NCBI RefSeq assembly: GCF_001904725.1
Contig: NZ_MRCE01000033.1
Coordinates: 1 to 64,000 of the forward strand
Length of the DNA stretch: 64,000 nt
Direction of reading: 5' to 3'
Source of the DNA: Phormidium ambiguum IAM M-71
GTDB taxonomy: Bacteria > Cyanobacteriota > Cyanobacteriia > Cyanobacteriales > Aerosakkonemataceae
Positions 7,614-16,983 of the stretch are shown piece after piece (positions within the stretch are counted from its first letter, which is position 1; each line of letters opens with the position of its first letter). The position numbers and the translations under genes were made by a program. Below the pieces are notes generated by a model. It was not told the DNA's origin and made no database searches. It saw only the letters and a list, made by a program, of their open reading frames with translations.

Positions 7614-10436
7614 ATGCTTAATAAAATGCAAACAAATTCTGGGCAAAGATTTGGTTGGTGGTTGAGCCAGTTAGGTTACTTAACAGTTAGCGGCATAGCT
7701 TTATCAACTCAAATGAGTTTAGCGCAAGTTATTCCCGATAATACGTTGGGAAACGAACGCTCAGTTGTCACTCCCAGCGTAATTAAAGACCTTCCTAGCG
7801 ATCGAATTAATGGGGGAGCAGTTCGAGGAAATAATTTATTTCATAGTTTTCAAGAATTTAATGTTAACGCTGGGCGGGGAGTTTATTTTACAAACCCAGA
7901 TGGAGTCGCCAGAATTCTCACCAGAGTCACCGGAAATAATGTTTCCCAAATCTTAGGAACTTTGGGAGTTTTAGGTAATGCTGACTTATTCTTAATTAAT
8001 CCCAATGGAATTATTTTTGGGCGGGATGCCAGATTAGATCTTAATGGTTCATTTATCGGCAGTACAGCTAGCAAAATTAGATTTGCTGATGGTTTAGAAT
8101 TTAGTGCTACTAATCCTCAAGCAGCACCTTTATTAAGTGTTAATGTTCCGGTCGGATTGCAATATGGTACAAATCCCGGTCGAATAATAAATCAAAGTAC
8201 AGATGAAGATACAAATCTCGATCCAATTCGGCAAGATTATCCCATACCTAGATTCAGAGTTGCACCGGGAAGAACTCTAGCATTAATAGGTGGTGATGTG
8301 CTATTTGAAGGCGGCACAATGGGAGCCTCAGAAGGCAGAATTGAGTTAGGTAGTGTTGGTGATAATAGTTTTGTTGGTTTGAGTCAAATTCCCCAAGGTT
8401 GGGCACTAAATTACGACCAAGTACAAAACTTTGGCGATATTAACCTAACTCAAAATGCTGTAATTGATACCAGCGGACAAAGAGGAGGTGATATTCAAGT
8501 AAGAGCCAGAAACTTAACTCTTAGCGAAGGAGCCGTAATTTATTACTTGCAGGAAGGCTCACAAATGGGGGGAAATATTGATATTACCACCACTGAATCA
8601 GTAGAACTTATTGGTGGAATTAATCCATTTTTTTTCGTTCCTGGCATTCCCGCGTATACTCAGATAGTCGCTTTTACTCAGGGAAATGCTACTGGAGCTA
8701 CAGGTAATTTAACTATTAAAACACGCAGATTAACTCTTCGAGATGGGGCGTTTATTGGTATTACAGCTATTGGTAATGGAGATGCTGGAAATGTAACAGT
8801 TTTAGCCTCAGAATTAGTAGAACTAATTGGTGTAGACCTAGAAGATCCTTTTTTTGCTAGTGGTATATTTAGTCAAGCTGTACCGGATACTGGCAGTATT
8901 GATAATACTATACCAATTGGTAGTGGTGGAAATATCACTATTGAAACTCAACGATTACTAATTCAAGATGGTGGGTTAATCGCTAGTAGTACATTTACCG
9001 CAGGTCAAGCAGGAAATGTGACTATTAAAGCTGCTGAATCTGTAGAATTAATTGGTACAAATCCTGATTCTGGACTGTCGGGTGGGATTACAACTGGAGT
9101 TGAAGTTGACTCGTTGACAGGTATTCGGGGGACAGGTAATGGTGGTAATTTAACAATTCAAACCAGACGACTATTAGTTCAAGGTGGAGGACAGATTGCT
9201 AGCTCTACTAGAGCAGATGGAAATGCAGGTGATTTGATAATAGATGCTTCTGATTCTGTGGAATTAATTGGGACTGCATTAGTTGCTGATGCAGAATTAG
9301 GTAGTAGTGGTTTGTTTGTTTCCGCAGAACTAGGTTTTGATGGAGAAGAAGGTGCTACTGGTAATGTGGGAAATTTAACAGTTAATACAAGAAGATTGCT
9401 GGTTCAAGATGGAGGGAGAATTTCAGCGGATAATTTTGGCACGGGAAAAGGGGGAGACGTAACGATTAATTCTAGAGAATTGAGAATGGAAACTGGGGGT
9501 ACAGTGAGAGCTAATTCTTTTGGTGAAGGCTCTGGGGGAATGTTAACTGTAAATGCTGAAAATGTGAGAATTAGCGGAAACAGAATTTTGGGAGATGAGT
9601 TAATTAATAGTGGCTTATTTGTAAGTGGTGAAGGTTCTGGCGCGGCGGGTAGTTTGGAAGTTAATGCGGCTAGTGTTGAACTGAATAATACTGCAAGATT
9701 AGCGGCTGATAGCTCGGCTGGATCTGGAAACATTAGGGTACAAGCACGAGATTTATTAGTTTTACGCGATCGTAGTCAAATTAGTACTAATTCTACAGGT
9801 CAAGAACCAGGAGGAAATATTAATTTGACAACAAATAACATAGTAGCTATAGGAAATAGTGATATTACTGCTAATGCTACTAATAGTCAGGGTGGTCGGG
9901 TAAGTATTAATGCAATTGGTATTTTTGGGCTGCAATATCAATTGGCACAAACTCCGAATAGTGATATTACAGCAACAGGAGGTAGTCCAGAATTAAGTGG
10001 AGTTGTGGAAATTAATTCACCGGAAGTTGATGTTACTTCTGGGTTAGTTTATTTGCCAACAAATGTGATTAATATTGCGGGATTAATTGCTCAAGCTGCT
10101 TGTACATCAGAACAGGCAGAAAGTAGTTCTTTTGTGGTAACAGGTCGGGGTGGTTTACCTCCAAATCCGGCACTTCCAGCAACTAATGAAGTAGTAACAG
10201 CAGAGTGGGCAAGAGCAACAAATAGCAATCAAAATACGCGGTTACAAGACAACAATAATACTAGTAGTAATTCTCAGACTCCAGTGAGAAAAAACCATGA
10301 GCAAATTGTGGAAGCTCAAGGTTGGATAGTTGCTGCTGATGGTAGAGTTGTGCTGACTGCTGGAGGAGTGACAGCTGCGCCTTACAGCCTTGGTTTAATT
10401 CATCCTGGCTGTGATGTTTTGCCAGTTAAAAAGTAA
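7614..10436 (+). CDS. Two-partner-secretion type exoprotein (filamentous haemagglutinin N-terminal domain)
   Basis: A large secreted beta-helix protein, probably exported by a TpsB-type outer-membrane porin. The ATG at 7614 is preferred because a signal peptide follows (ending near SLAQV); the frame stays open up to a TTG at 7548. The haemagglutinin activity domain follows, with the diagnostic NPNGIIFG near residues 129-136 and DITATGGSPELSG-like elements later. The rest is repeats of about 20-30 residues rich in G, N, S and T with recurring GGNITI or GNLTI and SVELIG units, as expected of a right-handed beta-helix. The C-terminus has two cysteines. It begins a five-gene co-directional run; a TPR-CHAT gene follows 22 bases later. 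No TpsB gene is present in the window. Role (adhesin, exotoxin or matrix) is unknown. Confidence 0.88.
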   Translation: MLNKMQTNSGQRFGWWLSQLGYLTVSGIALSTQMSLAQVIPDNTLGNERSVVTPSVIKDLPSDRINGGAVRGNNLFHSFQEFNVNAGRGVYFTNPDGVARILTRVTGNNVSQILGTLGVLGNADLFLINPNGIIFGRDARLDLNGSFIGSTASKIRFADGLEFSATNPQAAPLLSVNVPVGLQYGTNPGRIINQSTDEDTNLDPIRQDYPIPRFRVAPGRTLALIGGDVLFEGGTMGASEGRIELGSVGDNSFVGLSQIPQGWALNYDQVQNFGDINLTQNAVIDTSGQRGGDIQVRARNLTLSEGAVIYYLQEGSQMGGNIDITTTESVELIGGINPFFFVPGIPAYTQIVAFTQGNATGATGNLTIKTRRLTLRDGAFIGITAIGNGDAGNVTVLASELVELIGVDLEDPFFASGIFSQAVPDTGSIDNTIPIGSGGNITIETQRLLIQDGGLIASSTFTAGQAGNVTIKAAESVELIGTNPDSGLSGGITTGVEVDSLTGIRGTGNGGNLTIQTRRLLVQGGGQIASSTRADGNAGDLIIDASDSVELIGTALVADAELGSSGLFVSAELGFDGEEGATGNVGNLTVNTRRLLVQDGGRISADNFGTGKGGDVTINSRELRMETGGTVRANSFGEGSGGMLTVNAENVRISGNRILGDELINSGLFVSGEGSGAAGSLEVNAASVELNNTARLAADSSAGSGNIRVQARDLLVLRDRSQISTNSTGQEPGGNINLTTNNIVAIGNSDITANATNSQGGRVSINAIGIFGLQYQLAQTPNSDITATGGSPELSGVVEINSPEVDVTSGLVYLPTNVINIAGLIAQAACTSEQAESSSFVVTGRGGLPPNPALPATNEVVTAEWARATNSNQNTRLQDNNNTSSNSQTPVRKNHEQIVEAQGWIVAADGRVVLTAGGVTAAPYSLGLIHPGCDVLPVKK

Positions 10437-10458
10437 TTTAGGGTAGGGCAGTAATTAC

Positions 10459-13071
10459 ATGAAAACTAATAATTGTTTAATTATTATTTTGGGAAGTTTA
10501 TCTTTTTTTGGCGTACTTTTGTGGGAAAAAGATGCAATTTCATTTTCTAGGTTGCCAGATAATAAAGTAAGTCAACAGTCTTTTTTAGCTGATAATTCAA
10601 TTAGTAATTGGGAAGAACAAGCGGAAAAACTTTATATTGAGGGAAAGTTTGGGGAAGCGATCGCTCTTTTAGCCAAACTCAACAATAATTATGTGATACG
10701 AGGTGATGTGTTAGGCCAAGCAAGAGTAGCGAGAAATTTGGCTTTGGTTTATCAACAAACAGGAGATTTATCTAAAGCTCAGTCAGCAATTATCAAGAGT
10801 TTTAATTTATTGGAAAAACAAGCTAATAGTAAAGAACGTCAGCAACTTTTAGCGCAAACTTTAGAAGCTCAAGGAGTTTTAGAATTAGCTATTGGTGAGA
10901 CGGAAAAAGCCTTACAAACATGGGAAAAAGCTGTATTAAATTATCAATACATTAGTGATTTTACGGGAGTAACTCGGAATAAAATTAATCAATCTCAAGC
11001 TTTACAAAAACTAGGTCTATATCGGGAAGCAATTAAAAGTTTGGAGGGTTTAAATGTTATTTGGCAAAATCAAAACGATAGTTTGGTTAAGGTCAAAGGG
11101 TTGCAAAGTTTAGGGGATGCTTTGCGGGTAGTTGGAGAATTAGATCGATCGCAAAAAGTTTTAACTCAAGGTTTAGCAATTGCGGAAAATTTAAAAGAAA
11201 AAGATGCGATCGCATCTATGCTATTGAGTTTAGGGGAAACAGCAAGATTAGGACAAGAAATACCTACAGCTTTGGATTACTATCAAAAAGCTGTGCAAAC
11301 AACTTCTTCTCCATTGATTAAAACTCAAGCAATGCTGAATCATTTGAGCGTATTAGTTAATCAAAAAGAAGCAGAAAAAGCTTTAGAATTAGTACCGCAA
11401 ATTAAGGATAATTTAACTCAGTTACCTTTAAGTAAACAAGCAATTAATGGACGGATTAATTTAGCGAGAAGGTTAATGCAGCTGAGAAAAAACGAAAGCG
11501 ATCGACTAACAATTGCTAGTAATGAAGAAATTGGTAAAATGTTAGCAACCGCAGTACAACAAGCGGAAATTTTACAAGATAACCGCACATTATCTTATGC
11601 TTTAGGAAATTTGGGTAGGTTATATGAAGAAAACCAACAATGGAATTTTGCTCAACAATTAACCAATAAAGCTTTATTATTATCTCAAAGTATTAATGCT
11701 ACTGATATTAACTTTCGTTGGCAATGGCAATTAGGTAGAATTCATAGACAGCGAGGTAATCGTCAAGAAGCGATCGTTGCTTATAATCAAGCTGTTAATT
11801 CTTTAGAATCTATTCGTAGTGATTTAGTCGCTATTTCTGCGGAAGCTCAGTTTGATTTTCGAGATACTATAGAACCAGTTTATCGAGAATTAGTAGATTT
11901 ACTATTACCATTTGGAGAAAATGTCGAACAAGCCAATTTGCAAAGAGCGCGAAATTTAATTGATTCTCTGCAATTAGCTGAATTAGATAACTTTTTTCGA
12001 GACGCTTGCTTGAATACTAAATCTACTAAAGTTGACAAAATCGACCCAAAAGCAGCAGTTTTATCCACGATTATTTTAAGTAAAACTAATAGTTCTACGG
12101 CTAGTGAGCGAATAGAAGTAATTGCATCATTACCAGGAAAACCTTTGCGACGACAGACAATTGTTTTACCTAGCCAAGAAATTGAAGCTACCATACAACA
12201 AGCTAATGATGCTCTGACAATTCCTCGACTAAGATTTTCTCAAAACAATTATTTAATGGTGGCTGAGAAATTTCATAAGTGGTTAATTCAACCATTTGAA
12301 AGTGAGTTAGCAAATAGTAAAATTGAAACTCTAGTATTTGTTTTAGATGGTTCTTTAAGAAATATCCCGATCGCAAGTATTTATGATGGAAAAAAATATT
12401 TAATGGAAAAGTATAGCGTCGCTCTTGCGCCAAGTTTACAATTAATAGATACACAACCTTTACAACGTAGTAATATTAAAGTATTAACAGCTGGATTAAG
12501 CGAAGCACGTCAAGGATTTGCACCACTTCCTAATGTAACAACAGAATTGGGAAATATTGCTCAAGAAATTACTACCGAAAAACTATTGAATCAGTCTTTC
12601 ACTGCTTCTAACTTTAGAACAAAAATCCAAACCAATACATTTCCGATTATTCATTTAGCCACGCATGGTCGATTTAGTTCTAAAGCTGCTGATACTTTTA
12701 TTTTGACCTGGGATACAAAGATTAATGCCAAAGATTTAGACGTACTTTTACGTAACAAAAATAGCTTGAATAACCCCATAGAATTACTTGTTTTTAGTGC
12801 TTGTCAAACTGCTACAGGAGATAATCGAGCAACTTTAGGATTAACCGGAGTAGCTGTGCGGGCTGGTGCAAGAAGTACTGTTGCAACTTTGTGGAGCGTC
12901 GATGACGAAGCAACTGCTTTATTGATGGAAAATTTTTACAAAGAATTAAGCAATAGTAAAGTTACAAAAGCCGAAGCTTTACGTCGTGCTCAACAGATAG
13001 TTTTGCAAAATCAGCAATTTTCTCATCCCTATTTTTGGTCAGCATTTGTTTTAGTAGGAAATTGGTTATAA
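10459..13071 (+). CDS. TPR-CHAT domain protein (caspase-like peptidase)
   Basis: An 870-residue protein with an N-terminal hydrophobic segment (about 7-24, signal peptide or anchor), a long tetratricopeptide-repeat region (about 45-470) and a C-terminal CHAT domain (about 560-870). The caspase-like dyad is visible as His736 in HLATHG and Cys782 in FSACQT, followed by LTGVAVRAGARSTVATLWSV and the terminal HPYFWSAFVLVG, all hallmarks of CHAT. It starts 22 bases after the TPS exoprotein gene and ends 49 bases before the HlyD-like gene. CHAT proteins are peptidases in several bacterial systems; here it may process the exoprotein or an exported peptide, which is inference. Confidence 0.92.
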   Translation: MKTNNCLIIILGSLSFFGVLLWEKDAISFSRLPDNKVSQQSFLADNSISNWEEQAEKLYIEGKFGEAIALLAKLNNNYVIRGDVLGQARVARNLALVYQQTGDLSKAQSAIIKSFNLLEKQANSKERQQLLAQTLEAQGVLELAIGETEKALQTWEKAVLNYQYISDFTGVTRNKINQSQALQKLGLYREAIKSLEGLNVIWQNQNDSLVKVKGLQSLGDALRVVGELDRSQKVLTQGLAIAENLKEKDAIASMLLSLGETARLGQEIPTALDYYQKAVQTTSSPLIKTQAMLNHLSVLVNQKEAEKALELVPQIKDNLTQLPLSKQAINGRINLARRLMQLRKNESDRLTIASNEEIGKMLATAVQQAEILQDNRTLSYALGNLGRLYEENQQWNFAQQLTNKALLLSQSINATDINFRWQWQLGRIHRQRGNRQEAIVAYNQAVNSLESIRSDLVAISAEAQFDFRDTIEPVYRELVDLLLPFGENVEQANLQRARNLIDSLQLAELDNFFRDACLNTKSTKVDKIDPKAAVLSTIILSKTNSSTASERIEVIASLPGKPLRRQTIVLPSQEIEATIQQANDALTIPRLRFSQNNYLMVAEKFHKWLIQPFESELANSKIETLVFVLDGSLRNIPIASIYDGKKYLMEKYSVALAPSLQLIDTQPLQRSNIKVLTAGLSEARQGFAPLPNVTTELGNIAQEITTEKLLNQSFTASNFRTKIQTNTFPIIHLATHGRFSSKAADTFILTWDTKINAKDLDVLLRNKNSLNNPIELLVFSACQTATGDNRATLGLTGVAVRAGARSTVATLWSVDDEATALLMENFYKELSNSKVTKAEALRRAQQIVLQNQQFSHPYFWSAFVLVGNWL

Positions 13072-13120
13072 AGAATAAGCAATCAAAAATTTAACTTTAG
13101 TAAGTAATATTAAACTCCAG

Positions 13121-14746
13121 ATGAATAGCCCAGAAAAAAGGAAGATCTTTCGTAAAGAATCGCTGAATTATTTATCTACACCAGAACGGTTAGATGAATT
13201 AATTAAAGTAATCAGTCCGCAAGATTGGATTCCTTTAGCGACATTGGGCGGATTAGTATTAGCAGGTTTAGTTTGGAGTATTTTTGGCAGAATTCCGATT
13301 ACGGTTGCTGGTCAAGGGGTTTTATTGCGATCGCGCCAAGTAGTAGAATTACAATCACCAATTTCAGGACAATTACAAGAATTAAAAGTTAAAGTGGGAG
13401 ATTGTCTGGCAAATTCTCAAGAAGTTATTGCTACTATTGAGCCTTTGGAATTAAAGCAAAAGCGAGAATTAGAAAGGCAAAAATTAGCGGAATTAGAAAA
13501 ACAAGACCGAGAAGCTAGTGCGATCGCATTACAAAGAACTCAACTAGAAAAAATAGCATTTCAACAACAAAAAACTAGTTTAAAGCAACGATTACAAGAT
13601 GCTCAATCTCTGACTCCATTACTCAAAAATCAAAGTACTAGTTCTATTGCTAAACAAGAAGAAAGCTTACAGCAACGTTTGCAAAACTTACAATCTTTAA
13701 CACCTGTTCTTCGCAGTAAAAGAAGCGGTGCAATTCAACAGAAACGAGAAAGTTTACAACAACGCTTACAAGATGCTAAAGCTCAAGCCCCAGTGCTTAA
13801 AGAAAGGCTAGAAATCCGCCAAGAATTAGCAAAGCAGGGCGCAATTCCCAAAGATCAAGTATTAGAAGCAGAACGGCAATATAGAGATAGTTTGCAAAAT
13901 GTGGCTGAAGTTCAAGCTCAATTAAAACAATTAGATGTCGATCAAACGCAAGCAGAACAAGCTTATTTAGAAAACTTGAATGCGATCGGCGAAATTCAGT
14001 CTCAATTAAAAAAACTTGAACTCGATCAAACAGAATCAGAACAAAGATATTTAGATAATTTGAATAAAATTTCTGACATTGAAAGCCAATTAAAAGAGTT
14101 AGATACTAAAGCAAAAACCTTGGAACAACAAAATTTGGATGCTGCTAATAATCGAAAAAATCAAATTCTAGACGTAGAAACGCAAGTGAAAGCTTTTGAA
14201 CAGCAAATTCAAACAAATAGTATTATTAAAAGCCCTTATGAAGGATGTATTTTGGAACTTACTGTTACTAATGGACAAATTGTGAGTCCGGGAAATCGCA
14301 TCGGTTCAATTCAAATTCAAAAATCTGCTCAACCGCTATTAGCAGTTACCTATTTTCCTGTAAGAGATGGTAAGCAAATTAAACCAGGTATGCCGATTCA
14401 AATTACACCAAGTATTGTGAAACGGGAAAGATTTGGCGGAATTGTGGGAAATGTAATTTCAGTTTCGCCATTTCCGGTTACTAAACAAGGTGCTGCTAGT
14501 GTAATTGGTAATCCCGAAATAGTAGAAAATTTGTTATCTCAATCTAAAGAAGCACAGATAGAAGTGTGGGCAGAATTAAAAGAAAACTCTCGTAATTTTA
14601 GTGGTTATGAATGGTCTTCTTCCCAGGGCCCATTAGATGTAAAAATATCTACTGGTACGACTACTTCAGCACAAGTTACTGTACAAAAAAGAGCACCAAT
14701 AGAGTTTGTTTTACCATTTTTACGAGAATGGAGCGGGATTAGGTAA
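13121..14746 (+). CDS. NHLM-type secretion adaptor (HlyD family)
   Basis: A 541-residue periplasmic adaptor of the HlyD family, most like the NHLP/NHLM bacteriocin-system secretion protein. A single TM (about 37-57) follows a cytoplasmic N-terminus. A lipoyl-like half (VVELQSPISGQL, about 84-95) precedes a very long coiled coil (about 105-370) with repeated ESLQQRLQ and QLKxLxxDQT units. The second lipoyl half (IIKSPYEGCI) and a beta-barrel region come after it. It lies 16 bases upstream of the C39-type ABC transporter, supporting a single export machine. Internal repetition of the coiled coil (for example around 150-215) suggests expansion by duplication. Confidence 0.87.
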   Translation: MNSPEKRKIFRKESLNYLSTPERLDELIKVISPQDWIPLATLGGLVLAGLVWSIFGRIPITVAGQGVLLRSRQVVELQSPISGQLQELKVKVGDCLANSQEVIATIEPLELKQKRELERQKLAELEKQDREASAIALQRTQLEKIAFQQQKTSLKQRLQDAQSLTPLLKNQSTSSIAKQEESLQQRLQNLQSLTPVLRSKRSGAIQQKRESLQQRLQDAKAQAPVLKERLEIRQELAKQGAIPKDQVLEAERQYRDSLQNVAEVQAQLKQLDVDQTQAEQAYLENLNAIGEIQSQLKKLELDQTESEQRYLDNLNKISDIESQLKELDTKAKTLEQQNLDAANNRKNQILDVETQVKAFEQQIQTNSIIKSPYEGCILELTVTNGQIVSPGNRIGSIQIQKSAQPLLAVTYFPVRDGKQIKPGMPIQITPSIVKRERFGGIVGNVISVSPFPVTKQGAASVIGNPEIVENLLSQSKEAQIEVWAELKENSRNFSGYEWSSSQGPLDVKISTGTTTSAQVTVQKRAPIEFVLPFLREWSGIR

Positions 14747-14762
14747 TATCAAGTTAATCACA

Positions 14763-16943
14763 ATGGCAATCAACGATAAAAAACCTAAGATAGTTAAGAC
14801 TCCAACAGTACTACAAATGGAAGCTGTAGAATGTGGTGCTGCTGCTTTGGGAATGATTTTAAGTTATTACGGAAAAATTGTACCTTTAGCAGAACTGAGG
14901 CAAGAGTGCGGTGTGTCTCGTGATGGTATTAATGCAGCTAATTTATTGAAAGCAGCGAGACATTATGGAATGGAAGCTAAAGGTTATAAAAAAGGTTTAG
15001 AAGCTTTAAAAGAATTGCCAGTTCCTTATATAATTTTTTGGAATTTTGACCATTTTTTAGTTGTCGAAGGTTATAAGCGCGATCGCGTTTTTCTCAATGA
15101 CCCAGCTAGCGGTAGACGCAAAGTAACCAAAGAGGAATTTTCCCAAGCATACACGGGAGTTGTCTTAGAAATAAAACCGGGAACTGCCTTTGAAAAAGGA
15201 GGTCAAAAACGCAATACAATTTTGGCTTTGCATTCTCGATTAAAAAATTCATATTCTTTGGTTTTATTATCTATTTTAGCTGGGTTATTTTTGACTTTTC
15301 CCCGCTTAGCAGTACCCGCATTTAGTCAAGTTTTTACTGATGAAATTTTGGTGCAAGGTCGGGAAGATTGGCTACGACCTTTATTAATTGGGATGGTGAC
15401 TACTGCGATCGTACAAAGTCTCTTAGCCAGATTACGTTTAATTTATTTACGGCGACTAACAATTAAACTTTCTGTAGTAATGACAGGACAGTTTATTTGG
15501 CATACGTTACGCTTACCAGTGGGATTTTATACTCAACGTTTTGCAGGGGAAATTAGCAATCGTACAGCAATTAATAGCAAAGTTGTTGGTGTGATTAATA
15601 GTATCTCTACTACTGTAATTGATAGCATAATGTTGATTTTTTATGCTATTTTAATGTTTATGTATGATGGGGTACTTACGCTGATGACTATCAGTTTTGC
15701 CACCATTAATATTATTACATTGCAATTTTTACGCCGATTGCGTCTTGATGCTAATTTAAAAATTAGCCAGCAAAGTAGTAAACTTTCTGGGATAACCATT
15801 GATAGTTTGCAATCAATTGAAACAGTCAAAGCTTCTGGTTTAGAATCAGATTTATTTGCTAAGTTTGCTGGTTATTATGCCAAATCTATTAACGCCCAAC
15901 AGGAATTAGCCATACAAAGTCAAACGTTAACTTTATTGCCTACAATTTTGACATCACTGGCAACAACTGCCCTTTTAGTAGTTGGTGGTTTCCGAGTAAT
16001 GGAAGGTAGTTTGACAATTGGGATGTTAGTAGCTTATCAAACTTTAATTAGTAGTTTTTTAGCACCAGTTAATAGTTTGGTTAATTTTGGCAGTACTTTA
16101 CAAATTTTAGAGGCGGATCTCGATCGCCTTGATGATGTTTTACAAAATCCTGTCGATCCAGAAGTTGATAGAGAAGAAACAATTAATCAATTAAATATTA
16201 CTAATTACCAATCAGTTAAATTATCAGGTTATGTTGAATTACGAAATGTTGATTTTGGCTATAATCGCTTAGAAAAACCTTTAATTGAAAACTTTAATCT
16301 ATCGCTCAAACCTGGACAGCGCGTAGCAATAATTGGCAGTAGTGGTTCTGGTAAATCTACTATAGCAAAACTAATTACAGGTTTATATGTTCCTTGGTCA
16401 GGCGAAATCTTTTTTGATGGTACTTCTCGCCAGCAAATTCCTCGCTTAGTGTTAGCAAATTCACTGGCAATGGTTGAACAAGATATCTTTTTATTTAAAG
16501 GTTCAGTACGAGAAAATTTGACTCTTTGGAATTCAACTATAAGTGAAGAAAACTTAGTGCAAGCTTGTCAAGATGCAGCAATTCACGACTTTATTTTATC
16601 CAATTTGGGAGGGTATGATACAGAAATTTCTGAGGGAGGAATTAATTTAAGTGGTGGGCAACGTCAACGCTTAGAAATTGCCAGGGCATTAGTCATGAAT
16701 CCGACTATTTTAGTATTAGATGAAGCTACCAGTTTTTTGGATACGGAAACTGAGTTAATTATCGATCGCAATCTCCGACGACGCGGTTGTTCTTGCATTG
16801 TAATTGCCCATCGTTTGAGTACAATTCGTGACTGTGACGAAATTATTGTGTTAGAGCGAGGTAAAGTTATACAACGAGGAAACCATGAGGAATTACAACA
16901 ACAGGGAGGAACTTATGCTAATTTACTATTAGCTACTAGCTGA
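14763..16943 (+). CDS. NHLM-type peptidase/ATP-binding ABC transporter (C39 peptidase)
   Basis: An export ABC protein that would cleave a leader peptide and move the product across the inner membrane. The ATG at 14763 is chosen because the family normally starts just before the C39 domain; the open frame runs back to 14706 and would overlap the adaptor gene. The C39 peptidase is intact: Cys24 (EAVECGAAALG), His97 (NFDHFLVVEG) and Asp113 (LNDPASG). TM segments span about 165-420. The nucleotide domain has Walker A GSSGSGKST (525-533), LSGGQRQR, Walker B ILVLDEATS and IAHRLST. The presence of an active-looking protease implies a double-glycine type substrate, but none is found nearby. Confidence 0.92.
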   Translation: MAINDKKPKIVKTPTVLQMEAVECGAAALGMILSYYGKIVPLAELRQECGVSRDGINAANLLKAARHYGMEAKGYKKGLEALKELPVPYIIFWNFDHFLVVEGYKRDRVFLNDPASGRRKVTKEEFSQAYTGVVLEIKPGTAFEKGGQKRNTILALHSRLKNSYSLVLLSILAGLFLTFPRLAVPAFSQVFTDEILVQGREDWLRPLLIGMVTTAIVQSLLARLRLIYLRRLTIKLSVVMTGQFIWHTLRLPVGFYTQRFAGEISNRTAINSKVVGVINSISTTVIDSIMLIFYAILMFMYDGVLTLMTISFATINIITLQFLRRLRLDANLKISQQSSKLSGITIDSLQSIETVKASGLESDLFAKFAGYYAKSINAQQELAIQSQTLTLLPTILTSLATTALLVVGGFRVMEGSLTIGMLVAYQTLISSFLAPVNSLVNFGSTLQILEADLDRLDDVLQNPVDPEVDREETINQLNITNYQSVKLSGYVELRNVDFGYNRLEKPLIENFNLSLKPGQRVAIIGSSGSGKSTIAKLITGLYVPWSGEIFFDGTSRQQIPRLVLANSLAMVEQDIFLFKGSVRENLTLWNSTISEENLVQACQDAAIHDFILSNLGGYDTEISEGGINLSGGQRQRLEIARALVMNPTILVLDEATSFLDTETELIIDRNLRRRGCSCIVIAHRLSTIRDCDEIIVLERGKVIQRGNHEELQQQGGTYANLLLATS

Positions 16944-16983
16944 TAGATAATGATTAGCTATTAGCCATTTATAGCTATTTTCA

